In this document: one piece after another, positions 34,905-42,848 of the stretch | How the letters are laid out: each line of letters starts with the position of its first letter | Position numbering within the stretch: position 1 is the stretch's first letter | Notes under the pieces: generated by a model | Databases searched by the model: none | Told to the model about the DNA's origin: nothing | Seen by the model: the letters and a program-made list of their open reading frames with translations, nothing else | From: Scandinavium hiltneri | GTDB taxonomy: Bacteria > Pseudomonadota > Gammaproteobacteria > Enterobacterales > Enterobacteriaceae | DNA: 64,000 nt | Direction: 5' to 3' | Assembly: GCF_024764835.1 (NCBI RefSeq) | Contig: NZ_JALIGE010000069.1 | Location: forward strand, 1 to 64,000 | Program-made: the position numbers and the translations under genes

Positions 34905-34930
34905 AGGCACCTTCGGGTGCCTGTTTTTTT
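34905..34930 (+). terminator. rho-independent terminator of the ABC-F gene
   Basis: AGGCACC and GGTGCCT form a stem around a short CTTCGG-type loop, followed by seven T after a G. Confidence 0.93.
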
Positions 34931-35069
34931 GTCTTAATATACAGCGATTCATAAGCTTAATTTATGGTTATGTGATTTTAAACACTACTAATTATCATAA
35001 AATTATTACGTTATGTTGCGATGGGCTTGCTAAATCAGCGGAATGCTTTAACTCTAAAGGAGTAACGAC

Positions 35070-35129
35070 GTGCTTCACTGGCGCCGTACCTGCATTGCAG
35101 ATTTTCATCCAAAAAGGAGACATACATGA
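35070..35129 (+). CDS. putative 19-residue leader ORF coupled to adhP
   Basis: A GTG at 35070 lies seven bases after AAAGGAG and opens a 19-codon frame that ends at TGA 35127-35129, overlapping the adhP ATG (35126) as ATGA. The adhP gene also has its own AAAAAGGAG. The arrangement suggests translational coupling between a short leader peptide (MLHWRRTC...) and adhP. No homology is claimed. Confidence 0.4.
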   Translation: MLHWRRTCIADFHPKRRHT

Positions 35130-36136
35130 AGGCTGCTGTTGTAACTCAAGACCATCAGGTCAATGTGACTGAAAAAACGCTTCGTCCGTTGAAGCATGGA
35201 GAAGCGCTGCTGAAGATGGAATGCTGCGGCGTTTGCCACACCGATCTCCACGTGAAGAATGGCGATTTCGGCGATAAAACCGGCGTCATTCTGGGTCACG
35301 AAGGTATTGGGGTTGTGAAAGAAGTCGGCCCGGGCGTGACCTCTTTGAAACCCGGCGATCGCGCCAGCGTGGCGTGGTTCTTCGAAGGCTGCGGCCACTG
35401 TGAATACTGTAACAGCGGCAACGAAACGCTCTGCCGCTCGGTGAAAAATGCCGGTTACAGCGTCGATGGCGGGATGGCCGAAGAGTGTATCGTCACGGCC
35501 GATTACTCGGTAAAAGTGCCGGACGGTCTGGAATCCGCGGCGGCCAGTAGCATCACCTGTGCGGGCGTCACCACCTATAAAGCGGTCAAAATGTCCGGGA
35601 TCAAACCGGGCCAGTGGATTGCCATCTACGGTCTGGGCGGTTTGGGTAACCTCGCGCTGCAGTACGCGAAAAACGTGTTCAATGCCAAAGTTATCGCCCT
35701 GGACGTCAATGACGCGCAGCTGAAACTGGCGGAGGAAATGGGCGCTGATTTGATTATCAACTCCCGCAGTGAAGACGCGGCGAAAATCGTGCAGGAAAAA
35801 ACCGGCGGCGCGCACGCGGCGGTGGTCACTGCCGTTGCAAAAGCAGCGTTTAATTCCGCGGTCGATGCGGTTCGTGCCGGTGGCCGTGTGGTTGCCGTTG
35901 GCCTGCCGTCAGAATCGATGAGCCTTGATATCCCGCGCCTGGTGCTGGACGGCATTCAGGTGGTCGGTTCACTGGTGGGCACGCGTCAGGACCTGATTGA
36001 AGCGTTCCAGTTTGCCGCCGAAGGCAAAGTGGTGCCGAAAGTGACGATGCGTCCGATCGGCGACATCAACGCCATTTTCAAAGAAATGGAACAAGGGCAG
36101 ATTCGCGGCCGTATGGTTATCGACCTGCGGCATTAA
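35126..36136 (+). CDS. adhP: ethanol-active alcohol dehydrogenase AdhP
   Basis: This 336-residue zinc alcohol dehydrogenase interconverts alcohols and aldehydes with NAD(H). It is very close to E. coli AdhP, with the same length. Catalytic zinc ligands are in CCGVCHTDLH (cysteine about residue 37) and GHEG; the structural zinc site is GCGHCEYCNSGNETLC. Cofactor binding uses GLGGLGNLALQY and the acidic residue in ALDVND. It starts after AAAAAGGAGAC. A strong terminator follows. In E. coli adhP also follows maeA, but without an ABC-F gene between. Confidence 0.97.
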   Translation: MKAAVVTQDHQVNVTEKTLRPLKHGEALLKMECCGVCHTDLHVKNGDFGDKTGVILGHEGIGVVKEVGPGVTSLKPGDRASVAWFFEGCGHCEYCNSGNETLCRSVKNAGYSVDGGMAEECIVTADYSVKVPDGLESAAASSITCAGVTTYKAVKMSGIKPGQWIAIYGLGGLGNLALQYAKNVFNAKVIALDVNDAQLKLAEEMGADLIINSRSEDAAKIVQEKTGGAHAAVVTAVAKAAFNSAVDAVRAGGRVVAVGLPSESMSLDIPRLVLDGIQVVGSLVGTRQDLIEAFQFAAEGKVVPKVTMRPIGDINAIFKEMEQGQIRGRMVIDLRH

Positions 36137-36152
36137 TCCGGCCTTAAACGAC

Positions 36153-36178
36153 AAACGGCGCCAAAAGGCGCCGTTTTT
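36153..36178 (+). terminator. rho-independent terminator of adhP
   Basis: AAACGGCGCC and GGCGCCGTTTTT form a near-perfect stem with an AAAA loop; the symmetric A and T runs let it serve also the convergent Rrf2 gene. Confidence 0.92.
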
Positions 36179-36194
36179 ATTGAGATCGGTCTTC

Positions 36195-36704
36195 TCAGCC
36201 TTTACTCCGACGATCGTTAATCCACTGTTTGACTTCAATGGTGAAAGTGTCCGGCGCTTTACGGAACATTTTACGGGCCAGGTCGAGCACGGTATGGCGA
36301 GCCAGTTCTTCTTCCATCCGCTGCTGAGCGCTGTCCATCACCGAACGCACGCCACATGGGCCATCGCAAACCCAGGATGGGGGCGCTTCGTCAAATAAGG
36401 CCAGACGCTGGCGGATCTCTCGACACTCGAACATCGATTTGTCACCGTCGATAGCCTGCACAATATCCAGCACGCTGATGAGTTCACTGGCCCTCGCCAG
36501 ACGGAATCCACCGCCCTTACCTTCTGTGCTCACCACCAGCCCGGCGCGGGAAAGACGGGTAAAGATTTTTGCCAGATAGTCATAAGGCACGTTCTGCAGT
36601 TCGGCCAGCTCTCGCACGCTCATTTCACGCGCATCGCCATTCGCATCCACCATGCTCATCAGGCTGTGGATCCCGTACTCCACGCCAGAACTGTAAAACG
36701 CCAT
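36195..36704 (-). CDS. Rrf2-family iron-sulfur or redox-type regulator
   Basis: This 169-residue regulator has the Rrf2 winged helix (EYGIHSLMSMV, SVRELAELQNVPYDYLAKIFTRLSRAGLV, GKGGGFRLAR). It also has three cysteines at about 94, 113 and 117 (FECREI, VCDGPCGV), a pattern that in NsrR, IscR and RsrR holds an Fe-S cluster. It is divergent from a type II NADH dehydrogenase gene, and the gap contains the perfect palindrome GTCGGAGTTAACTCCGAC, a probable operator. A redox- or nitrosative-stress-controlled pair is the likely reading. It is longer than NsrR (141) and not that gene. Confidence 0.88.
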   Translation of the reverse strand: MAFYSSGVEYGIHSLMSMVDANGDAREMSVRELAELQNVPYDYLAKIFTRLSRAGLVVSTEGKGGGFRLARASELISVLDIVQAIDGDKSMFECREIRQRLALFDEAPPSWVCDGPCGVRSVMDSAQQRMEEELARHTVLDLARKMFRKAPDTFTIEVKQWINDRRSKG

Positions 36705-36763
36705 TTTATGATCCTCTTCGGTTTATTCACGGTGATGATAACTCAGATACTCAGAAAGATCTT

Positions 36764-36781
36764 GTCGGAGTTAACTCCGAC
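36764..36781. promoter_or_regulatory. probable Rrf2 operator
   Basis: GTCGGAGTTAACTCCGAC is a perfect 18-bp palindrome in the 132-base gap between the divergent Rrf2 gene and the NADH dehydrogenase gene. Its position beside TAGTATAGT (a -10-like hexamer) fits repression of the oxidoreductase and autoregulation. Confidence 0.75.
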
Positions 36782-36836
36782 TAGTATAGTGGCAGTTATT
36801 GGGGCCGAGCGGCCTGAAAATGCAGAAGGACAAAAC

Positions 36837-38039
36837 ATGAAACAACGTATTCTTATCATCGGTAGCGGTTTCGCAGGTATGTGGTCTGCAGTCAGTGCAG
36901 CACGTCTGGCGCATCTGCAGGGCAACGATTCTTTGGAAATCGCCGTGCTGGCACCACAGCCTGAACTGCGCGTCAGACCGCGTTTTTATGAAGCCAACGT
37001 CTCGACGCTGACCGCTGATTTACAGCCGCTGTTTGCCGAGCTGAATATCCGTTTCATTGCCGGTCATGCCGAGCGTATCGACGCCGTAGAAAACAGCATC
37101 TGGTACAAAACACCTGAGTCGCAGTCAACCTTTATCGCCTACGATCGCCTGATTATTGCCAGCGGCAGCCACCTGCACCACTTCGGTATCAAAGGTATCA
37201 CTGAACATGGTTTTGATGTCGATCAGCTGGACTCCGCTCAGCGTCTGGAAGATCATCTGCACGCTCTGGCAAACCAGCCGGAAAGCCCTGCCCGCAATAC
37301 CGTCGTCGTGTGCGGCGGCGGCTTCACCGGGATTGAACTGGCAACAGAGCTCCCTTCTCGTTTGAAAGCACTATTCGGTGATAATACACAGACCAGAGTT
37401 GTCGTAGTAGAAAGAGGTTCAGAGATTGGCGGCCGCTGGAGCGAAGCGCTCCGCGAGGTTATCCGAAACGCCTCTGACGAACTGGGGATCGAGTGGCGTC
37501 TGAATGCCGGCGTGGAAGTGGTCGATGCCACCGGCGTCACCTTGCAGGATGGCAGCCGAATCGACGCGGCTACCGTCGTCTGGACTGCCGGTGTGAAAGC
37601 CAGCCCGCTGGGGGAAAACCTCACCGCGGACCGCGATACGCTGGGTCGCTTTGTGGTGAACGAAGCGCTGCAAATCCCGTCATACAGCAACATTTTCGCG
37701 ACCGGCGATATGGCTCATGCGAAATCAGATGATATCGGCAACACCGCGCTGATGACCTGTCAGCACGCCATTCAGCTCGGTAAGTTCGCCGGTCATAACG
37801 CCGCAGCCAGCCTGCTTGGCGTTGAAGGTTTGCCGTATCGCCAGGTGAATTATGTGACCTGTCTTGATCTCGGCGCGTGGGGCGCGGTGTACACCGAAGG
37901 CTGGGATCAGCAGCTGAAACTGGTTCGCGAAGACGCTAAAAAGCTGAAAATCGCCATTACTAACGAGCTTATCTATCCGCCAAAAGCCGATCGCGACGTG
38001 GCCTTTGCCGCCGCCGACCCGTTGGCGAAATTCGTGTAG
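36837..38039 (+). CDS. type II NADH dehydrogenase-like FAD oxidoreductase
   Basis: This 400-residue flavoprotein starts at ATG 36837 behind AGAAGGA; the frame is open further upstream but with no ribosome site. The FAD-binding fold is at residues 1-30 (MKQRILIIGSGFAGMWSAVS), the NAD(P)H fold contains VVCGGGFTGIELATELPSRL, and the final FAD motif is NIFATGDMAH. No membrane anchor is seen except weak C-terminal helices, consistent with peripheral NDH-2 proteins. It is the probable target of the divergent Rrf2 regulator. Substrate and electron acceptor are inferred from family only. Confidence 0.85.
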   Translation: MKQRILIIGSGFAGMWSAVSAARLAHLQGNDSLEIAVLAPQPELRVRPRFYEANVSTLTADLQPLFAELNIRFIAGHAERIDAVENSIWYKTPESQSTFIAYDRLIIASGSHLHHFGIKGITEHGFDVDQLDSAQRLEDHLHALANQPESPARNTVVVCGGGFTGIELATELPSRLKALFGDNTQTRVVVVERGSEIGGRWSEALREVIRNASDELGIEWRLNAGVEVVDATGVTLQDGSRIDAATVVWTAGVKASPLGENLTADRDTLGRFVVNEALQIPSYSNIFATGDMAHAKSDDIGNTALMTCQHAIQLGKFAGHNAAASLLGVEGLPYRQVNYVTCLDLGAWGAVYTEGWDQQLKLVREDAKKLKIAITNELIYPPKADRDVAFAAADPLAKFV

Positions 38040-38066
38040 ATTCGCCGGGGTCCTAAGCACTTCCGT

Positions 38067-38094
38067 AATCCGGCCTTTGCGCCGGATTTTTTTC
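38067..38094 (+). terminator. rho-independent terminator of the NADH dehydrogenase gene
   Basis: AATCCGGC (38067-38074) and GCCGGATT (38081-38088) with a run of seven T overlapping the stem end. Confidence 0.92.
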
Positions 38095-38113
38095 CTTTTA
38101 CGACCGTAATACC

Positions 38114-38148
38114 GTAATCTTGGTCGTTTTCAGGATGAACAAGATTAC
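38114..38148. promoter_or_regulatory. inverted repeat just upstream of yddG
   Basis: GTAATCTTG (38114-38122) and CAAGATTAC (38140-38148) are exact inverted copies with 17 bases between, ending four bases before the yddG ATG. The loop contains CAGGATG, the only purine-rich ribosome-like sequence. It could be an operator or an mRNA hairpin that positions or hides the start. Confidence 0.6.
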
Positions 38149-38152
38149 GCTC

Positions 38153-39031
38153 ATGACAAAACAAAAAGCCACGCTCATCGGGCTGCTGGCTATTCTGCTG
38201 TGGAGCACAATGGTGGGCCTGATTCGCGGCGTCAGCGAAGGCTTAGGTCCGGTCGGCGGCGCAGCGGCGATTTACAGCTGCAGCGGGCTGCTGTTACTCC
38301 TTACCGTCGGTTTTCCTCAACTCAAAACCTTTTCCTTTCGTTATTTAGTGGCAGGCTGCGTGCTGTTTGTCACCTATGAAATCTGCCTCGCGCTCTCTCT
38401 GGGCTATGCCGCCACGCGCCAACAGGCGATAGAAGTCGGGATGGTCAATTACCTCTGGCCAAGCCTGACTATCGCGTTTGCAATTTTATTCAACGGACAG
38501 AAAGCCCGATGGTGGGTTGTGCCGGGGCTGCTGATTTCCCTGCTCGGTGTCAGTTGGGTATTAGGAGGTGAGAACGGTCTGAACCTGGTGGAAATAAAAA
38601 ACAATATTGCCAGCAGCCCGCTCAGCTATATTCTGGCGTTTTGTGGGGCTTTTATCTGGGCGACGTACTGCACCGTTACCGCCAAATACGCCAAAGGCAA
38701 AAACGGAATTACGCTTTTTGTTTTACTCACCGCGCTCAGTCTGTGGGTTCAGTATTTTTCCAGCCCTCAGCCCGCGATGATTTTCAGCTTGCCGGTAGTG
38801 TTTAAGCTTATTCTTTGCGCGTTGTCGTTAGGATTTGCCTATGCGGCGTGGAATATCGGTATTCTGCACGGCAGTGTCAGTTTGCTGGCGGTTGGCTCTT
38901 ATTTTACCCCGGTGCTTTCTTCGGCGCTGGCGTCCGTTCTGCTCAGCGCCTCGCTCTCCTGGGCCTTCTGGCAAGGAGCCTGCATGGTGTGCGCAGGCTC
39001 CTTGTTGTGCTGGTACGCGACGCGAAACTAG
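38153..39031 (+). CDS. yddG: aromatic amino-acid exporter YddG
   Basis: This 292-residue DMT-superfamily protein has ten hydrophobic segments. The N-terminus MTKQKATLIGLLAILLWSTM and GVSEGLGPVGGAAAIYS match E. coli YddG, which exports Phe, Tyr, Trp and analogues and also affects paraquat sensitivity. I choose ATG 38153 by comparison with E. coli; in-frame earlier starts (GTG 38120, ATG 38135) exist. It is tail-to-tail with smvA, the stops being adjacent. Confidence 0.96.
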   Translation: MTKQKATLIGLLAILLWSTMVGLIRGVSEGLGPVGGAAAIYSCSGLLLLLTVGFPQLKTFSFRYLVAGCVLFVTYEICLALSLGYAATRQQAIEVGMVNYLWPSLTIAFAILFNGQKARWWVVPGLLISLLGVSWVLGGENGLNLVEIKNNIASSPLSYILAFCGAFIWATYCTVTAKYAKGKNGITLFVLLTALSLWVQYFSSPQPAMIFSLPVVFKLILCALSLGFAYAAWNIGILHGSVSLLAVGSYFTPVLSSALASVLLSASLSWAFWQGACMVCAGSLLCWYATRN

Positions 39032-40522
39032 TTATGCGGTCTGGCGCGCTTTCGCCAGGCCAAACCAGATCCCGACCGCCAGAACCAGCATCATGCTGCC
39101 CGCACTGAACAACGCCACGCTGTGCGAGGTAATAAAGGCACTTCTCGCCGCCTCAGCAACCGAATTTGCAAGCTCTGGTGTCAGGGTCTGAGCCAGTTGC
39201 ATCGCCTCACCGATAGACGAACCTGCCCGGCTGGCTGCGTCAGTATTCAGTCCTTCCGGCAGAACAATCGACGAGGTATAGCTGCGGGTCAGAATCAGGC
39301 CAAACAGCGCAATTCCCAGACCGGCACCCAGTTCGTAAGCCATGGTTTCGATAGCCCCGGCCGCGGCCGCTTTTTCCTTCGGCGCTGCCGCCATGATCGC
39401 TGCCGTTGAGGCCAGTAAGGCGCTGGCGGCGCTAAAACCTAACAGCGTCATCAGGCCCCAGGCCTGCCATTGCTGGGTGCTGAAGTCGGTCATTGACAAG
39501 CCAAGGAAGCTGATAGCGCTCAGCGCCATACCGCCGGTTGCCACCTGACGCAGCCCCAAACGTGACACCAGAACCCCGGCAATCGGGCCACTAAAGCCGC
39601 TGGCCAGCATTAACGGCAGCATAAACAGTCCGGCTTCAAACGGCGTTTTACCGTGAACAAATTGCAGTTCTTGCGCCATCAGTAGCTCGAACCCCACCAG
39701 CGTGATCATCGCCGTGACCGCCATCATGACGCCGCTGAGAATAATGCGGTGTGTGAACAGGCGCATATCAATCATTGGCGTGCGGGCATTAAGCTGAATA
39801 CGCACGAAGGCGGTGAGCAGCGTTGCACCAAACAGCAGCACAAGGCCGACAACCCACAGCGCCATCACGCTTTTCATTGCCGTTTTCGCGCTCCACACCA
39901 GCAGCAGAATAGCGACGATCAGCATCAGTGCGTGGCTGAAATTCAGCGGCTGTTCGCGGCGTCCGGCCTGACGTGGAACCACGCGCGCACTCAGCGCCAT
40001 CACAAACAGTACGATCGGGACGTTGATCAGGAATACTGCGCCCCACCAGAAGTGCTCGAGCACGATCCCGCCGATCAGCGGACCAAACGCCGCGCCGCCC
40101 GATCCCACCGCAGCCCACATACCCAGCGCCATATTACGGTGGCGGGCTTCGCTGAAGGTATTGCGGATCCCAGCGAGCGTTGCCGGAACGATCATCGCGG
40201 CACCGATGGCCAGCACCGCACGCGCGGCAATCAGCCACTCCGCGGTGGTCGCAAACGCTGCACACAGCGAAGCCAGGCCAAACAGACCGCTACCGATAAG
40301 CAGCAGACGTTTAAAACCGATGCGGTCGCCCAGCGCACCCATCGGCAGAACCATACCCGCCATTACCAGCGAGTAGATATCAATGATCCACAGCAACTCG
40401 TTCCCGCTGGCTCCGAGCGACACGCTCAGCGTCGGCGCGGCGACGTGCAATACCGTGGCATCAATCGCTACCGGGATATACACCAGTACGATAGCAATCA
40501 ACGTTAACCATTGACGAGACAT
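39032..40522 (-). CDS. smvA: SmvA cationic-antiseptic/methyl viologen efflux pump
   Basis: This 496-residue DHA2-type MFS pump starts at 40522 (MSRQWLTLIAIVLVYIPVAI) behind GAGGGAAA. It is close to Salmonella SmvA throughout (DATVLHVAAPTLSVSLGASGNE, GDRIGFKRLLLIG, GFSGPIAGVLVSRLGLR). SmvA exports methyl viologen, quaternary ammonium compounds and chlorhexidine. The divergent TetR gene is smvR, its known repressor. Two CTGGACA-type sites lie between them. It has 14 predicted helices. Confidence 0.94.
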   Translation of the reverse strand: MSRQWLTLIAIVLVYIPVAIDATVLHVAAPTLSVSLGASGNELLWIIDIYSLVMAGMVLPMGALGDRIGFKRLLLIGSGLFGLASLCAAFATTAEWLIAARAVLAIGAAMIVPATLAGIRNTFSEARHRNMALGMWAAVGSGGAAFGPLIGGIVLEHFWWGAVFLINVPIVLFVMALSARVVPRQAGRREQPLNFSHALMLIVAILLLVWSAKTAMKSVMALWVVGLVLLFGATLLTAFVRIQLNARTPMIDMRLFTHRIILSGVMMAVTAMITLVGFELLMAQELQFVHGKTPFEAGLFMLPLMLASGFSGPIAGVLVSRLGLRQVATGGMALSAISFLGLSMTDFSTQQWQAWGLMTLLGFSAASALLASTAAIMAAAPKEKAAAAGAIETMAYELGAGLGIALFGLILTRSYTSSIVLPEGLNTDAASRAGSSIGEAMQLAQTLTPELANSVAEAARSAFITSHSVALFSAGSMMLVLAVGIWFGLAKARQTA

Positions 40523-40546
40523 AATTTTTCCCTCTTCAAAAACAAA

Positions 40547-40598
40547 CTGGACACTTGTCCAGATTGCGATCCTGCTTGAGAGTTGAACGCTTGTCCAG
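40547..40598. promoter_or_regulatory. two SmvR-type operators in the smvA-smvR gap
   Basis: CTGGACACTTGTCCAG (40547-40562) is an inverted repeat of seven bases each side of a two-base centre. TTGAACGCTTGTCCAG (40583-40598) matches it at 13 of 16 positions, 36 bases (about 3.5 helical turns) away. Both sit in the divergent promoter region and are the obvious TetR-type binding sites. Confidence 0.75.
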
Positions 40599-40640
40599 CT
40601 TTTTGTTATCATTACCGTACTGCCACCAGGGACTGAAACT

Positions 40641-41216
40641 ATGAGCTATCTGAATCGGGAAGACCGTCGGGAATCCATCATGCAGGCCGCCATTCGCGTG
40701 GCGCTGGAAGAAGGCTTCACTGCCATGACTGTCCGTAACATCGCCAGCCGCGCGGGGATTGCCGCGGGCCAGGTCCACCATCACTTCACGTCGTCGGGCG
40801 AACTGAAATCGCAGGCCTTTGTACGGGTGATCCGCGAAATGATGGAACTCCCGCTGGTCGAGGAAAATGCCAGCTGGCGCAAACGCCTGTTTGCGCTGCT
40901 TGGCAGTGAAGATCGACGACTTGAGCCGTATATTCGCCTGTGGCGCCAGGCGCAGTTGTTGGCCGACAGCGACCCAGAAATCAAAGGGGCCTATCTGCTG
41001 ACCATGTCGATGTGGCACGAAGAAGCCGTCAGGCTGATAGTAGCCGGTGAAAAAGCCGGTGAATTTACTCTGCACGACAGCGCCAAAGACATTGCCTGGC
41101 GTTTAATTTCATTAGTCTGCGGGCTGGACGGCATATATGTATTGGGAATGCCGGAAGTCGACGATGCTGCTTTTAATCGTCATTTACACCGTGCCCTCGA
41201 TCTCGAATTAATCTAG
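40641..41216 (+). CDS. smvR: TetR-family repressor SmvR
   Basis: This 191-residue TetR regulator has the helix-turn-helix in residues about 9-55 (ESIMQAAIRVALEEGFTAMTVRNIASRAGIAAGQVHHHF). The ligand-binding half follows (WRKRLFALLGSEDRR, LEPYIRLWRQAQL). It is divergent from smvA, the typical smvA-smvR layout of Klebsiella and Citrobacter, where loss of smvR raises antiseptic tolerance. The protein appears intact. A hairpin terminator lies 25 bases downstream. Confidence 0.92.
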   Translation: MSYLNREDRRESIMQAAIRVALEEGFTAMTVRNIASRAGIAAGQVHHHFTSSGELKSQAFVRVIREMMELPLVEENASWRKRLFALLGSEDRRLEPYIRLWRQAQLLADSDPEIKGAYLLTMSMWHEEAVRLIVAGEKAGEFTLHDSAKDIAWRLISLVCGLDGIYVLGMPEVDDAAFNRHLHRALDLELI

Positions 41217-41240
41217 TTTAACTTACAATTAGTAACACTT

Positions 41241-41286
41241 AAGCGCAGCTATATTCCAGGCCCATTCGCGGGGTTGCGCTTTTTTA
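41241..41286 (+). terminator. probable terminator of smvR
   Basis: AAGCGCA (41241-41247) and TGCGCTT (41275-41281) enclose a longer loop and lead into six T. Confidence 0.7.
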
Positions 41287-41397
41287 TCTATCCTTCTTTC
41301 ACATAACCCTAAAATTCCTTACTTTTCGCGGATCATTACGTTCCGTCGGTCTCTTTTTGCTTATTTTTCATAACGTACTGGTGCAGACGAGGGCGAT

Positions 41398-42789
41398 ATG
41401 TCACAACAAGATGAGAAGAATAATCATTACCTTTTGAAAAACTGGAAGCCTGAGAATCCGTTGTTCTGGGAAAACAAAGGCAAAGGTATCGCCCGACGAA
41501 ACCTCTGGATTTCCGTAGCCTGCCTGCTATTGGCCTTCTGCGTATGGATGTTATTCAGTGCCGTCAGCGTCAATCTTAATAAAGTCGGATTTAATTTTAC
41601 CACCGACCAGTTATTCTTATTAACCGCCCTGCCATCTCTTTCCGGGGCAATATTACGCGTCCCCTACTCCTTTATGGTGCCTATATTTGGTGGCCGATAC
41701 TGGACGGTATTAAGCACCGTTATTCTGATTATTCCTTGTGTCTGGCTCGGAATTGCCATTCAAAATACTGCTACTCCGTACTGGGTATTTATTGTTATTG
41801 CCTTGCTGTGTGGATTTGCTGGTGCGAATTTCGCCTCGAGCATGGGAAATATCAGTTTCTTCTTCCCGAAAGCCCGGCAGGGCAGCGCGCTCGGTATTAA
41901 CGGTGGGCTGGGCAATCTCGGCGTCAGCGTGATGCAACTCGCCGCACCGCTGGTGATTTTTCTGCCGATTTTCACCTTCCTCGGCGTGCACGGCGTAACG
42001 CAGGAAGACGGTTCAACGATGTGGCTGACCAACGCCGCCTGGATTTGGGCTCCGCTGCTGCTGATTGCCACCCTCGCCGCCTGGTTCGGGATGAACGATA
42101 TCGCCAGTTCTAAAGCGTCGATTGCTGAACAGCTGCCGGTGCTGGGCCGGATGCACACCTGGATCCTCGCCCTGCTGTATCTGGCCACCTTCGGCTCATT
42201 CATCGGTTTTTCCGCCGGGTTCGCCATGCTGGCAAAAACGCAGTTTCCCGATGTGAACATCCTCAAACTGGCATTCTTCGGCCCGTTCCTCGGCGCACTG
42301 GCGCGTTCCTTCGGCGGTGTCATTTCCGACAAACTCGGCGGCGTGCGCGTGACGCTGATTAATTTCATTTTCATGGCTATCTTCAGCGCCCTGATTTTCC
42401 TCACCCTGCCAGGTGGCAGTTCGCCCGGCAACTTCCTCACCTTTTACCTCGTGTTCATGGGCCTGTTCCTGACCGCCGGACTCGGGAGCGGCTCAACTTT
42501 CCAGATGATTGCGGTGATTTTCCGCAAAATCACCATCGACCACGTGAAAGCCAAAGGCGGCAGCGACGAACAGGCGCAGCAGGAAGCGGTCACCGATACC
42601 GCCGCCGCGCTGGGCTTTATCTCTGCCATCGGTGCAGTCGGCGGATTTTTCATTCCGAAAGCCTTCGGCACGTCGCTGGCCATGACCGGTTCTCCGGTCG
42701 GCGCGATGAAAATCTTTTTGGTGTTCTACATCGTTTGCGTGGTGGTGACGTGGCTGGTCTACGGTCGCCGCCAGCCTTCCGCTAAATAA
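41398..42789 (+). CDS. narU: nitrate/nitrite transporter NarU
   Basis: This 463-residue NarK-family MFS protein has 12 helices. The nitrate signatures GFAGANFASSMGNISFFFPK and GLFLTAGLGSGSTFQMIAVIFR are exact, and the start YLLKNWKPENPLFWENKGKGIARRNLWIS matches E. coli NarU in sense and length. It brings in nitrate and exports nitrite. It heads the nar operon, 59 bases before narZ, as in E. coli. The ribosome site before ATG 41398 is GAGGGCG. Confidence 0.96.
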   Translation: MSQQDEKNNHYLLKNWKPENPLFWENKGKGIARRNLWISVACLLLAFCVWMLFSAVSVNLNKVGFNFTTDQLFLLTALPSLSGAILRVPYSFMVPIFGGRYWTVLSTVILIIPCVWLGIAIQNTATPYWVFIVIALLCGFAGANFASSMGNISFFFPKARQGSALGINGGLGNLGVSVMQLAAPLVIFLPIFTFLGVHGVTQEDGSTMWLTNAAWIWAPLLLIATLAAWFGMNDIASSKASIAEQLPVLGRMHTWILALLYLATFGSFIGFSAGFAMLAKTQFPDVNILKLAFFGPFLGALARSFGGVISDKLGGVRVTLINFIFMAIFSALIFLTLPGGSSPGNFLTFYLVFMGLFLTAGLGSGSTFQMIAVIFRKITIDHVKAKGGSDEQAQQEAVTDTAAALGFISAIGAVGGFFIPKAFGTSLAMTGSPVGAMKIFLVFYIVCVVVTWLVYGRRQPSAK

Positions 42790-42848
42790 TCATAACAATG
42801 TGAGCCCCCTAACCACGGGCCAGCCCTGGCCCCGTCAGGAGAAATGTC

